This document shows, piece by piece, positions 16,820 through 26,200 of a stretch of 64,000 bases of DNA (the stretch's first letter is position 1; every line of letters begins with the position of its first letter). The stretch comes from Acidipila sp. EB88 (GTDB lineage Bacteria; Acidobacteriota; Terriglobia; Terriglobales; Acidobacteriaceae). Position numbers and translations under genes: made by a program. The notes below the pieces were generated by a model that was not told where the DNA came from, ran no database searches, and saw nothing but the letters and a program-made list of their open reading frames with translations. The stretch is taken from contig NZ_QWEV01000005.1 in NCBI RefSeq assembly GCF_003858395.1, positions 1,674,001 through 1,738,000 of the forward strand, in the 5' to 3' direction.

Positions 16820-17430
16820 AAGGCTCCATATCCTCTCTGGCCAAGGCTCAATCCTTCACGCACCCCCGCTGGCAGCCCGTCGCCACCAGCAGACTCATAT
16901 GCCGCGGCCAGGCTGCCGGTTCGGCATCTGTTCCGCAACAAGCGAAACGACGTGCCGCCGTAAGCGGCCTTATCCCGCAACAGCACTGCCGCCCCGGTAA
17001 ACATCGCGCGTGTTACGGTCCACACGTCTGCCAGCAGATCCTCCACATGTGCTTCTGCCAGCTCGTAGCTCATGCCCATGCTGCCGACGGCGCTTAGTTC
17101 CAGCTGCTTAATCACTTCCGGGAAGTCGCGCCCATATACATAGCCGGCCACGCGCAACTCGCGTCCCACGACGTCCGCCTCCGTAATCAGTCCGCACTTG
17201 CGTCTCACATCGTGCCCGTCATACTCGGGTGTAAATCCGATGGCCATACCAAGCAGCGAAGGGAGTGCCTCCTTCGCAGCCTGGCTGGTCAACACCACCC
17301 TGTGTCCTTTCGCGCCGGACGGGGCCCGCGTGCTTGGCTCATCCACCGTGGTCAGCACCCCCTCAAACGCAATACGGTTCGGGTGGCCCGCCACCTCTGG
17401 AACCCTCATCCCCATGGCTTCCAATCGCAT
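16810..17430 (-). CDS. Phage protein in the prohead-protease position
   Basis: The 206-residue protein is read from an ATG at 17430 with GGGAG five bases upstream; an in-frame ATG at 17442 is an alternative. The longer open frame above it is a shadow of the portal gene. It contains PNRIAFEGVLTTVDEPSTRA, SLLGMAIGFTPEYDGHDVRR and VVGRELRVAGYVYGRDFPEV, then GSMGMSYELAEAHVEDLLAD. An FEG(V/P)LT start and GRELxVxGYVYGRDFPEV resemble the beta-strand core of capsid proteases or DUF2213-like head proteins. I do not see an unambiguous S78 catalytic set. It lies between portal and scaffold. Confidence 0.6.
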   Translation of the reverse strand: MRLEAMGMRVPEVAGHPNRIAFEGVLTTVDEPSTRAPSGAKGHRVVLTSQAAKEALPSLLGMAIGFTPEYDGHDVRRKCGLITEADVVGRELRVAGYVYGRDFPEVIKQLELSAVGSMGMSYELAEAHVEDLLADVWTVTRAMFTGAAVLLRDKAAYGGTSFRLLRNRCRTGSLAAAYESAGGDGLPAGVREGLSLGQRGYGALWS

Positions 17431-17588
17431 CCTGTCTCCCATTCCATTCCGCAACTCTTCCTGCCTTACTGCCTGGCCGCTGGCGCACCGGGCCGACCGC
17501 AACAGTCGCCCGCTCGCTCCCGACGGTCTGCGTCCTCTACCGCCTCCTCCTTCACACAGGTGTTCCCGCAAGGCGCTTGGTCGGAGCC

Positions 17589-18797
17589 TTACGGCGTCGC
17601 TGCCGCTACCAGCGGCGCCAGCCCCCGCATCGCTCGCACCTCGTTCACCGTCAGCACCCCGGCGGCGAGCAGTTGCGTCTGGATCTCGACCATTTCCAGC
17701 TCGTTCGGCGCTTCCAGTTCGTTGAACACGAACTCGAACTCGCGCCATCCCAGCCGCTTGGCGAACAGATCGCGTGTCACGTGTTCGCACAGCAGCCGTG
17801 CCAATGGCACCACTGCTGAGCGGAACAGTTCGTTGCTTTGCGCGTCTGCCGTCGACTGGTTCACATCCTGCTCCAACCCCAGCACCATCGGTGGCAAGCC
17901 AAACGCATTCGCCACCATCCGGATCAGGAACTCCTGCCAGCTCAGCCGCAGGTCCGCATCCGTGCCGGCGGCAAAGCGCAGCACCTGCGGCTGCTGCTCG
18001 GTGCTGAGGATCGGCACCCGCCCGGTGCCTTCCATCTCGTCCTGCCACCAGCGCAGCATTCGATCCTGCTGCTCCGGCGTGGTCTCCCCCATCCACAGCG
18101 CATACGGCACCACCGCGTTGCTCGCCAGTCTGCCCGCATACCGATGCGCCGCCAGAAAGCTGTTGATCGTTTCGAAAGCCACTTCGAGCGGGCCCAGCCC
18201 AAACGGCGTATGTGTGCGCGGGTTCATGCGCAGATACATCAACTCGTCGTCGGCCAGCATGACCTGGCCGCTCTCGCCCACCAGGCCTGTTCTTTGTGCA
18301 AACCGCGCCGAGCCAGGCTCGCCATCCCACTTCGGATTGATTTCGATCGTCGCCCCGTCCACCGCCCACAGCCGGAAGGGCTGCGTCTGGTCTCCTGTCA
18401 GCTCCATCTCGATTGCGCCGAACCCACCCACCAGTGCATCCTCCAGCACCTGCTCCAGCAGGGAGCGGAACGAGTCCGACGCATTGGGTTCCTCGAGTGC
18501 CCTCCGCAGCGCTCCGAGTTTCTCCTCCAGGTTCTCCACGTCTTCGGGGCGCACCGAGCGTTTCAGCCGCACCTGCCAGTCCAGGCTCGCTATCCGGTCC
18601 TTGATCACGTTGATCGCGCGGCGCGCTACTGGCGTCTCCGCAAAGCGCCGCAGCGCAGCCGGCGAACTCTTGGGGAGCGCCCTGTTCACTGCCCCATATG
18701 GCTGCAACAACGCTGGAAGCGCTACCGACCTGCGCTGCGCCTGTGCCTCCCAGCTCTGCCCGCTCCACAATCTCCGCACCGCTCCTGCTAGCCCCAC
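17589..18797 (-). CDS. Phage portal protein
   Basis: The 402-residue protein forms the dodecameric portal ring for DNA entry and tail attachment. Motifs are VARRAINVIKDRIASLDWQV (N-terminal portal helix), VGGFGAIEMELTG, LMYLRMNPRTHTPFGLGPLE (typical portal strand-turn), then NSFLAAHRYAGRLASNAVVP and QEFLIRMVANAFGLPPMVLG. These fit DUF935/HK97-type portals. The frame is open to 18989, but those codons run through a strong terminator hairpin at 18821-18859, so I start at the GTG at 18797, which has AGAAGGGGG upstream. It is the first gene after the kinase cassette. Confidence 0.88.
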   Translation of the reverse strand: MGLAGAVRRLWSGQSWEAQAQRRSVALPALLQPYGAVNRALPKSSPAALRRFAETPVARRAINVIKDRIASLDWQVRLKRSVRPEDVENLEEKLGALRRALEEPNASDSFRSLLEQVLEDALVGGFGAIEMELTGDQTQPFRLWAVDGATIEINPKWDGEPGSARFAQRTGLVGESGQVMLADDELMYLRMNPRTHTPFGLGPLEVAFETINSFLAAHRYAGRLASNAVVPYALWMGETTPEQQDRMLRWWQDEMEGTGRVPILSTEQQPQVLRFAAGTDADLRLSWQEFLIRMVANAFGLPPMVLGLEQDVNQSTADAQSNELFRSAVVPLARLLCEHVTRDLFAKRLGWREFEFVFNELEAPNELEMVEIQTQLLAAGVLTVNEVRAMRGLAPLVAAATP

Positions 18798-18820
18798 ATC
18801 GTCCCCCTTCTTTCGGGCAA

Positions 18821-18859
18821 GCAAAAGCGGTGTGGCCTTAAAGGCCACACCGCTTTTGC
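18821..18859 (-). terminator. Perfect 19-bp inverted repeat between the kinase cassette and portal
   Basis: Bases 18821-18839 (GCAAAAGCGGTGTGGCCTT) are exactly complementary to 18841-18859, with a single central A. In RNA the loop would be about TTAAA, and the foot of the stem gives A-run/T-run edges (CTTTTGC). It follows the DUF3037 gene in the direction of transcription and precedes the portal start, so it probably terminates the kinase cassette transcript or insulates portal from it. Confidence 0.8.
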
Positions 18860-19045
18860 CTGCTGCACCAACCTCTGAAATCTCGAACCGTTCGCCCGCG
18901 GCGAAAACACCTCGTCGCAGATCGCACCCCGTCGCAGGAGCCTTCAACCAAACGACCACCCGCAAACGCTTACCCTTGTGACACGTCATGCTCAGCAGAA
19001 TTTCGCAACAGCAATGCTGTGCTGCCCCGCGGTGCCGTGCCTGCT

Positions 19046-19897
19046 CTACTCGCGCAGCATCTCCTGGCGCGCTGTATGCGCCATCCTTCCCATGTCTGCC
19101 GTGGTCATCACCCGGATCTGCTGCGCTTCCATCGTCTCCACGGCAAATCGGTAGTGCGCCGTTACATCATCCTCGCCATCCTCCCCTGCCCGCACCTCGC
19201 GCAGTGGTTCCACCACTGCCGTCATCTCCAGCGTGGCCCCCTCCACTCGCGCCACGCCTTGGCGGATCGCCGGCATCGAGAACGCCAGTACCTTGGCCAG
19301 CTCCGTCTCGCTCTCCAGCGACACCGCGTGAAACATCCGGATCACTCCATTCGGCCGGTATCCACAGTCGATCCGCAACGGGTCTCCCGGCTTTGTGTAG
19401 GTCGACGCCGCGATCCGCTTCCGCATCAACTCCCACACCCCCGCCTGCTCAAACCCGCGCCGCATCGCGCCCTGGATCTTGGCGCGCCCGCTCTGTCGCC
19501 GCACCGACTCACGCTTCCGCGATTCCACGTACACGCGCATCAGCGACTCGATCTCCGCAATCATCGACTCCGCCAGGCAGCCCTTCGCCTCCGTCACCTG
19601 CAGCATGTTTGAAAACGAATCCTCGATCACCTCCAGCACCGGTTTCATCCCGTCCTGCGTGCCTTCCAGCAGCCTTGCCCGCAGCTCCCCTTCGAGCCCC
19701 TCAAGCATCTCCGTATCGGCCTCCGGGTCTACGCAGCGCACCCGCGACCAGTCCCGCGTAAACCGCAGCATGGGCGCATTGACCACCCCGGCCGCCGCTG
19801 CTTCGCGCAGCAGCACCCCGATGTTCACAAACTCGTTCTTGACCGGATCCGGCACATACCGTACCAGGAAGAACTCGCACTGCTTGCGCCCGTTCAC
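19046..19897 (-). CDS. DUF3037 protein, partner of the HipA-like kinase
   Basis: The 283-residue protein starts at a GTG with GAGGTG upstream. Residues ~8-27 (EFFLVRYVPDPVKNEFVNIG) are the hallmark start of DUF3037: F-x-L-V-R-Y-x-P-x-x-x-x-x-E-x-x-N-I-G-V-x-L. An internal helical region (MRVYVESRKRESVRRQSGRA) and a C-terminal beta-rich part (GYRPNGVIRMFHAVSLESET) follow. DUF3037 genes are commonly paired with HipA-like kinases, and here the kinase gene ends 82 bases upstream on the same strand. The biochemical role is unknown; a regulator, antitoxin-like or substrate role is possible. This is not a typical late phage gene. Confidence 0.85.
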   Translation of the reverse strand: MNGRKQCEFFLVRYVPDPVKNEFVNIGVLLREAAAAGVVNAPMLRFTRDWSRVRCVDPEADTEMLEGLEGELRARLLEGTQDGMKPVLEVIEDSFSNMLQVTEAKGCLAESMIAEIESLMRVYVESRKRESVRRQSGRAKIQGAMRRGFEQAGVWELMRKRIAASTYTKPGDPLRIDCGYRPNGVIRMFHAVSLESETELAKVLAFSMPAIRQGVARVEGATLEMTAVVEPLREVRAGEDGEDDVTAHYRFAVETMEAQQIRVMTTADMGRMAHTARQEMLRE

Positions 19898-19979
19898 GTC
19901 TTCACACCTCGATGCCGCTTCGCAGGGAACTACTCAACACATGCCGGTGCAGCCCTTGACAGCCGCCACACCCTTGCTC

Positions 19980-20834
19980 TCACATCGTCCACCGCGGCTC
20001 CACGAACAGTCTCTTCTTGATCTCCGCTTCGCCCCGCATCCAGTTTGGGAATGGCTGTCGGCTCGACTCCCGAAATGCCCCGATCAGCTCCGGCACCCGC
20101 GTACGCCGTTCCAGCAGCCGTTCTACCAGCTGCTCCAGCTCGCTCATCGCCCCGCCATACCACTCCGGCGGAATCCCCTCCGCCACGCCCCACACCGCCT
20201 GCGGATCTAGCTTCTCCAGCCGGCTCATCCATGGCTCGAAACTCTGCCACCCCGTCACCCCGGCATACACCAGGTTGCGCGCATACACCCCGCGCAGCGG
20301 TGCATCGTTCAGCGTCCAGTCGCCCGCATTGCAGCAGTATCCCTGGTCGATAAACGTCGCTTCGTAGCGTTTCTGCCGTGGTCGCTTATGAAACACCGCC
20401 TGGCGTCCATTGGCATTGCACGTCCACTTGTCCAGCACCAGCATCCCGGCAAACTCGGCAAGGTTCTTCACCTCGGCCAGCTGCGTTTCCGGTAGGTAGT
20501 CCACCGTTTGCCCCGGCATCAGGCCACCCACCAGCCGCGAACCGAACTGCAGCCCCGCCCGGCAGGGCTCCGTCACCTGGTCGCGCAGATCCAGGGTCAA
20601 CTCCCGGGTCTGCCCGATCAGCCACTCCGACACCTCCACCACGTCGCAGTGCGGCACCGTCAGTCCCAGTGCCGCCGCCAGCCTGGTGCCCAGCATCTCC
20701 CCCACCAGCACCCGCAGATGCTGCGGATTGTTCTGAAACTTCACCACGTACGCATGCCCATCCGAGCCCAGCATCAGGTGGCTCTGCGCGCCGCCCCGCA
20801 TCTTTCTGATCTGCTGCAATGCCGTCACTGCCAA
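19980..20834 (-). CDS. HipA-like protein kinase
   Basis: The 284-residue protein belongs to the short HipA-like kinase family, which lacks the HipA N-terminal domain. Visible kinase elements are SDGHAYVVKFQNNPQHLRVL (~25-44, VVKF lysine for ATP), EMLGTRLAAALGLTVP, MLVLDKWTCNANGRQAVF (~151-168, catalytic Asp and Asn) and ATFIDQGYCCNAGDW (~179-193, metal-binding Asp in place of DFG). HipA-type kinases phosphorylate serine in protein targets such as tRNA synthetases; the substrate here is unknown. The start is a TTG at 20834 with GAGG upstream, or a GTG six bases later. It forms a cassette with DUF3037 inside the phage late genes. Confidence 0.85.
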   Translation of the reverse strand: MAVTALQQIRKMRGGAQSHLMLGSDGHAYVVKFQNNPQHLRVLVGEMLGTRLAAALGLTVPHCDVVEVSEWLIGQTRELTLDLRDQVTEPCRAGLQFGSRLVGGLMPGQTVDYLPETQLAEVKNLAEFAGMLVLDKWTCNANGRQAVFHKRPRQKRYEATFIDQGYCCNAGDWTLNDAPLRGVYARNLVYAGVTGWQSFEPWMSRLEKLDPQAVWGVAEGIPPEWYGGAMSELEQLVERLLERRTRVPELIGAFRESSRQPFPNWMRGEAEIKKRLFVEPRWTM

Positions 20835-20996
20835 GCCAGCCTCACCACCTTATACGCCACCGTTGCACGCACAGGAACCCCACTGTTCTTAGGCTATCAA
20901 CTTCACCGCAAACTATGTGCAACCGTTGCGAGACAAAATATACGCCAATAGCAAATCAATCAGCCGCTGCCTCTGCGCCTTGCATCGCGCCGTGCT
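20835..20996 (-). promoter_or_regulatory. AT-rich leader of the HipA-like kinase cassette
   Basis: This 162-base gap between terminase and kinase is much less GC-rich than its flanks: 26 of 60 bases are G or C in 20881-20940, against 43 of 60 in 22381-22440 within terminase. On the minus strand it holds the -10-like hexamers TATATT (20937-20942) and TATAAG (20849-20854). No good -35 was found for either. It probably carries the promoter of the cassette. Confidence 0.4.
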
Positions 20997-22550
20997 CTAG
21001 GCCCGGTACCCCATCAACTCCGGCCGCACCGCCATCGCGATCGCCATGGCCATCACGCAGTCATCGTGCGCGCCACTCTGCGCCCCTGTCCTGCCGTTCG
21101 GCAGCCGCACAAAGCTCCGGCACTCCCGCAGCAGCCGCTCGCTCTGGAACAGTTCCGGTTGCTCCACTAGCATCGCGCCCAGGATCGCCAGCATGCCGGG
21201 CCGCGACGACGACGACGTCAGCCACCCCTCCTGCCCGCCCTGCCGCACCGCCGTCTTCGCTCCGGTAAACGCATGCTGCTGCGTCACCACGCGCGCCCCC
21301 TGCCGATAAATCCGCCGCTCGTCCATCATGCTGCTCAGGTGCGCGAGCACCCCGGCCCCATGGTTGTTGCGTTCCACAACCACCCACGCCAGGTTGTACT
21401 CCCGGTGCAGCGTGGCCACTGCCTGCGCCATCTCCAGCACCGTCTTCTTTGCCCGCAACTCCGCGCACTGTAGGCCCGAAGCGATCTCCACCACCTGTGC
21501 CACCGAGTAGTCGCCGCCCGCACCGCCGCCCGCCGTATCCACCGAGATCAGGTACTTCCTGCCCTCTGCCGGCGGCAACCACACCAGCAGCGCTCCATGC
21601 TGCCGCCTCGCCATTGGTTCCCCGATCTCCCGCAGCCGCGCATCAATCGCCGTCACTTCAAACACGCAGTCCCCGCTTGCCGCAAAACAACTCTCCGCAT
21701 CCTCGGCAAACTCCTGGCTGGCCAGCTCACGAAACCCTGCCCGCAGCCGCCGCCGGTATCCGATCTGTCGCATCGTCAATCCATGCTGTTCGCAAAGCCG
21801 CCGCTCGTCCTCGTCCAGCGACTCTTCTGCGACCGCATCGGCGACATACGCGCGCTCCCACCACCAGGGAAAGAAGTGCCGCACCGTGCCTGTCTCCTCC
21901 GCTCGCTGCCACTCCTCCCAGAAGCACCCCTGCGCTCCCTGCGGCGTCGACTCCAGTACCAGCTCTCCCTCGGGAGCCAGCGCCGCCTTCAGCCCCTGCA
22001 GCACCGCCGTCGCATCGCCTGGCCACCGCGCCACCTCCGAGCAGTGCAGGTTGGTGATCGTCAGCCCACGCCCCGCGTTCTCATCACTCGCGCTTTCCAC
22101 GCGAAACCCAGAGTCCAGCATCGGGAAATAAATCTCCCGCGCATTCGCCTTGGAGGTTCGCAGCGCTCCCTCCCGCAAAAACTCCGGCAGCAGTTGCAGA
22201 AAGCGATGCGCCATCCCGAAGATCGCCTCTGCGGCATCCTGCGTGTGTGCCACCTGCACACTCAACGTGCCTGGCACCGTCATCGTCTTCAGAAACAGCC
22301 GCGCCGACACCCACGTGCTGATGCCCATCTGCCGCGCTTTCAACACCACGTTCCGCTGCCCACGGCGCTGCTCAAACGCTTCCTGCGCCTGGTTGGGACG
22401 AAGTCGCACCACCACTCCGTCCCGTCCCCGCACCCGCAGCAGCGACTCCGCTAAGAACGCCGCCACGGATCGTCCGCCAAGCGCCCGTGGCCGCGTATCC
22501 AGCATCCGCCCATAACGCACCAGCTCGTCCAGATCGTCCTGCACACCCAT
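20997..22550 (-). CDS. Phage terminase large subunit
   Basis: The 517-residue motor/nuclease packages DNA into the prohead. The N-terminal ATPase has LRPNQAQEAFEQRR (adenine-binding Q motif), VVLKARQMGIST (variant Walker A, residues 71-79) and NLHCSEVARWPGDA (Walker B region). The C-terminal RNase H-like nuclease carries YLISVDTAGGGAGGDYSVAQ (first catalytic Asp), VVVERNNHGAGVLAHL (second acidic site) and GAHDDCVMAMAIAM (third acidic site). All three nuclease acidic positions are present, so the enzyme may be intact. The ATG follows a GAGGG site. A small terminase subunit is not recognised next to it. Confidence 0.93.
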   Translation of the reverse strand: MGVQDDLDELVRYGRMLDTRPRALGGRSVAAFLAESLLRVRGRDGVVVRLRPNQAQEAFEQRRGQRNVVLKARQMGISTWVSARLFLKTMTVPGTLSVQVAHTQDAAEAIFGMAHRFLQLLPEFLREGALRTSKANAREIYFPMLDSGFRVESASDENAGRGLTITNLHCSEVARWPGDATAVLQGLKAALAPEGELVLESTPQGAQGCFWEEWQRAEETGTVRHFFPWWWERAYVADAVAEESLDEDERRLCEQHGLTMRQIGYRRRLRAGFRELASQEFAEDAESCFAASGDCVFEVTAIDARLREIGEPMARRQHGALLVWLPPAEGRKYLISVDTAGGGAGGDYSVAQVVEIASGLQCAELRAKKTVLEMAQAVATLHREYNLAWVVVERNNHGAGVLAHLSSMMDERRIYRQGARVVTQQHAFTGAKTAVRQGGQEGWLTSSSSRPGMLAILGAMLVEQPELFQSERLLRECRSFVRLPNGRTGAQSGAHDDCVMAMAIAMAVRPELMGYRA

Positions 22551-22606
22551 CTGCCCTCTTCTCCCACCCGTGGCTTGATGTCACTCCCGCCGGACCATGC
22601 GCCTGC

Positions 22607-22924
22607 CTACTCCACGTGCACCACGCCGCTCGCCGTCAGCTTCGCTGTCATCGCTTGCGCCCTCTCCAGGTCCCCTGCCGCGGCTTTCGCGCCATGGTCC
22701 GGCTGAAAGAGGTTCAGCATGCGGCTCACTACGACCCCCAGCACTTCATGCTTCCTTGCCATCAGTGCCGTGTTCGTCGAGATGGTTTCGTCTTCCTGGC
22801 CGCCCAGCGCAACGTTCGCCGCGATGTCCACGGCCACCAGCACCCGCAGCAGGTACGACTCGTGCCGGGCCTGCCCTTCCTGCCTCAGGGTCTGCGCCGC
22901 ATTCAAGGGTGTAATCACATCCAT
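22607..22924 (-). CDS. Small phage-module protein, unknown
   Basis: The 105-residue protein is read from the ATG at 22924, which follows AAGGAGG; the frame is open upstream but lacks another good site. The sequence is mostly helical (MDVITPLNAAQTLRQEGQAR, then ESYLLRVLVAVDIAANVALG, and EVLGVVVSRMLNLFQPDHG). It sits directly before terminase, where small terminase subunits usually lie. It has no evident helix-turn-helix, so this is only a position-based possibility. Confidence 0.6.
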   Translation of the reverse strand: MDVITPLNAAQTLRQEGQARHESYLLRVLVAVDIAANVALGGQEDETISTNTALMARKHEVLGVVVSRMLNLFQPDHGAKAAAGDLERAQAMTAKLTASGVVHVE

Positions 22925-22991
22925 GGCTTGCTGCCTCCTTGGCAACACTTGGCAATTTGCTGCTCCACTCTCAGCCAAAACCCCGGGCTCC

Positions 22992-23180
22992 TTAAACCCA
23001 GCGGCCGTTCTCATCCCGGCGTTGCTCCGCCGGTGCTACTGCGCGCGCGGGCTCCACCGCAACACCCTGCGCACGCATCGCGTCGCCGTGGTTCTCCACC
23101 CGTCCCACACCCTGCGCCCCGGCCTTTGCCGGAACCTCCACTGTGCGCACCACACCATCCTTCGCTTGGTAAACCTTCAT
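22992..23180 (-). CDS. Very small phage-module protein
   Basis: The 62-residue protein starts MKVYQAKDGVVRTVEVPAKA after an AGGAGAGG site. It is Val/Ala-rich, has no membrane segment, and ends DENGRWV. It lies between the beta-helix gene and the gene before terminase, with short spacing on both sides. It is supported by the ribosome binding site and the compact layout. Function unknown. Confidence 0.5.
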   Translation of the reverse strand: MKVYQAKDGVVRTVEVPAKAGAQGVGRVENHGDAMRAQGVAVEPARAVAPAEQRRDENGRWV

Positions 23181-23212
23181 CGTGACCTCTCCTGTGTTGT
23201 GTTTTGCCGCTG

Positions 23213-26200
23213 TTAGTACGCGTACCAGTTCGAGTCCGGCCCACACACCAGGCTCCGCTTGCCCGCGCTCCCGATCACCAGCGTTGTCGCCGTTGCTCCC
23301 TGGTAATCAATCAACTGCGCGCTCACCGTCGCCAGTGTCACGGCATTCGTCGAGGTATCAGACTTCACCACCGTCAGCTCCAGGCCCGTCGGTGACGCCT
23401 TGTCCGCCATCGCCGTGTAGCAGCTCGGCAGCGTGATCGTTTGCGCCCCGCTCGCCGCGTTGGCGATCACGTTCTTGTTCGCCGTCGTCAGCGTCAGCGT
23501 CGTCGCCGTGTTCAACACGGTAGAGAGTGCCAGGCCCCCCGCAGACTTGATCGTGCCCTGGTACGTAATGTTGAAGAACGGCATCTGCCCCGCGATGTGC
23601 CCGTCGAACAGGTCGCCTAGGTATCCCGTGTACTCCTGCGCGCTGTATGCCGAGTACGTGGCTGCCGCCGCCTTTGGCGCCGCCCACACCGCCGACACCG
23701 CTCCATTGCCCGGTGCATTGTTGCTTGCGCCGCCTCCACTGAAGCCCGTGGTCGTTGCCGGCTCCAGTGACTGGTAGTAATTGCCACAGCCTGTCAGGTG
23801 ATGCACACTCGCGTTCACGGGCGGCACCCCCGATGCGCTGGCATAGTTGATCCAGTTCACGCTTGAGGACATTCCCAGGCAGCTCACATCTCCGATCATC
23901 AGTCCATTCGTAACCGTCGCTGCGACCGATGCGAAATTTGCCGCAGGAAAGCTCGTCAGCTCCGGCCATTGCACGTGGCCGCCATGAATCTCCACGCCGT
24001 TGGCCCCGACGTAAAACGCCGACACCGCCGGAGAATCCGCATACGTGTCCGTCCACGTCGATCCGGCGCCTCCCGTGTCGTACACCACGTAGTTCGTCGC
24101 ATACGAAGCATTCGCCGCTGTGCTGGCGGTTGCCGTGTTCGAGCAGGGTGCCGTCGTGCACGTGTACGGATACCCGAACCCGTGGATCGCCCAGCCCGTA
24201 TTGCCCGTGCCCTCGTTCCACACCGCCGCCGTCAGGGCATTGCGCACCAGCACCGTGTGCATCACAGAGTCGATCGCTGTTTTCTGCAGATGCACCCCGT
24301 ACGCCGGCCTCGTTGCCGGGGTAAACGCCGCGCTCGAGTAACTCACCGTTATGTTGCTCAGCAGCGAATTCATCTGGTGCGTACCGCTCGTCTCCCCCAG
24401 CAGGATCCCCTCGGCCGTCGTATCGTTTACGGCCACCGTGTCCAGCAGTAAACCGCGCGCCCATTGGAACTCAAAGCCGTGCGTTGCATTCTTCCCTGCC
24501 AGCACGTTCAAATCCTTGAACGTGCAGCCCTCGGTGAGTGTGGTGTTGCCCAGCAGGAACACATCTCCGTTCAATGCTGCCGGCACCGTGAGCGTTGTGG
24601 CCGTAGAGGTAATATCAGACCCCACGGTGGTTCCTGCGGATCCGATCACGCTCACACACGCCCCGTTCGTTGGCTCGGTCATCGTCGCCGTCACCGGGTA
24701 GGCTCCAGGTCCCAACCAGATTGTCTGGTTCCTGCCTGTGCTTGTTGCCGCCGCAATCGCGGCTGTCCATGCCTGGTTCAGGGTCGTGTACGTCAATCCA
24801 TCCACGGTTACGGTGCTGTTCACCTTGCTCGCCGTCAGCGCGCCTCCGACACGTGCGCTGCCACTCGCAGTCAGCAGCCCTGTAAATGTGCCGGTTCCAG
24901 TGACAGATGTGTTCCCGCCTGCCGAGAGGTTGCCCGTCACCGACACCGCCGCGCCCGCGGTCACCGCTCCGGTCACCGCCAGGCTGCTTCCAAACTGTGC
25001 CGGTACGCTCGCTGTCATGGAGCCTGTGCCCTGGCCCGTGACTTTGAACATATTCACCCAGGACGACCCGTTATACGAGTCGTACTCGATGCCCGGTCCG
25101 TACTGCGTGCCGCTGCCACTCGCATTGCCGGGGCCGCCTCCGGTACAGAACCGGTTCGCTACGTGTCCACCATCCGTCACCGGCGTATCAAACAGGCAGT
25201 ACAGGTTCTGGTACTGCAGTCCGTTCATGTACGACCCATACTGCTGGTATGGACCAAACACCGACGTGTGCTTGTGGTACACCCCGCGCGCCGAGTCCCA
25301 CAGTATCTCGCCATCCGCCATCGACAGGTTCACCGCCGCCACGCCGTTCGGGTATGTCGGCGCAAACACCACGCTTCCACCCGTCGCGCCCGCAATACTC
25401 ACCTGCTGCCCGCTGGTCTGGTACTGCACCGCCGCCTGGCTTTCCACTCGCTCCGGGTCAATCGGTCCTTCAATCTCGATAGCCGCCCGGTGCTCCGCAA
25501 CCACCATGCCCACCGCCGGGTTGCTGCCGTTGCTGAACATTTCCATGTGCCGCATCTTTAGGTAAGCCGTGGCTCCATTCACCGGGTCGTTCGGGTCATT
25601 GAGCGGCGCGTAAAAGCCCACCTTGTTCGTTGCCGGCGTACTCGTCGGGCTCTGCACGTCCGGCATGTAGCCCACAATCACCTCGCCGCACGCATTGGAG
25701 GTCGTCTGGTTACAGGCTGCCTGCCAGCCGCCCGCTGTCTGCGGCCCCTGCACCTGGTTAATATGCACGCCATCCATCTCCAGCGACGCACCGCCCGACG
25801 AGTACTCCTCAACCACCGATCCCGCCGGCCACACCGTTCCCGCCGGTGCGCTACCACCGTTGTTGCGGCCGCCCGGCTGCAGATGCATAATGCCATCCGG
25901 CGTAAAGCCCTCGGCATTCACAATCTCGTACTGGTTCTGGTTCAGCCCGCTCACATACGCAGAGGCCGCGGTGCTCGCGCGGTTGTAATCCTGCGGCAGG
26001 ATCACGTACGGGTGGTAATTCCCGTCATTCACCGTTGCATCCGCTGCCGTGCCAAACCCCTGCGGCATCCAGCTCGGGTCGTTCACCGTCGCCGTCAAGC
26101 CCGTTCCACTCAATGCGCCCGTCAGGAACGTCTGCTCGCCCTTGCCGCCAACAATGTACGCCCGGTTCGTCGACAGCACCGTGCTTCCGCCAAAGTACTC

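Noticed and set aside
17212-18981. 589-codon plus-strand frame in the phage module
   Set aside because: Antisense to the portal gene; Ser/Arg/Pro-rich shadow product. The portal motifs on the minus strand are decisive.
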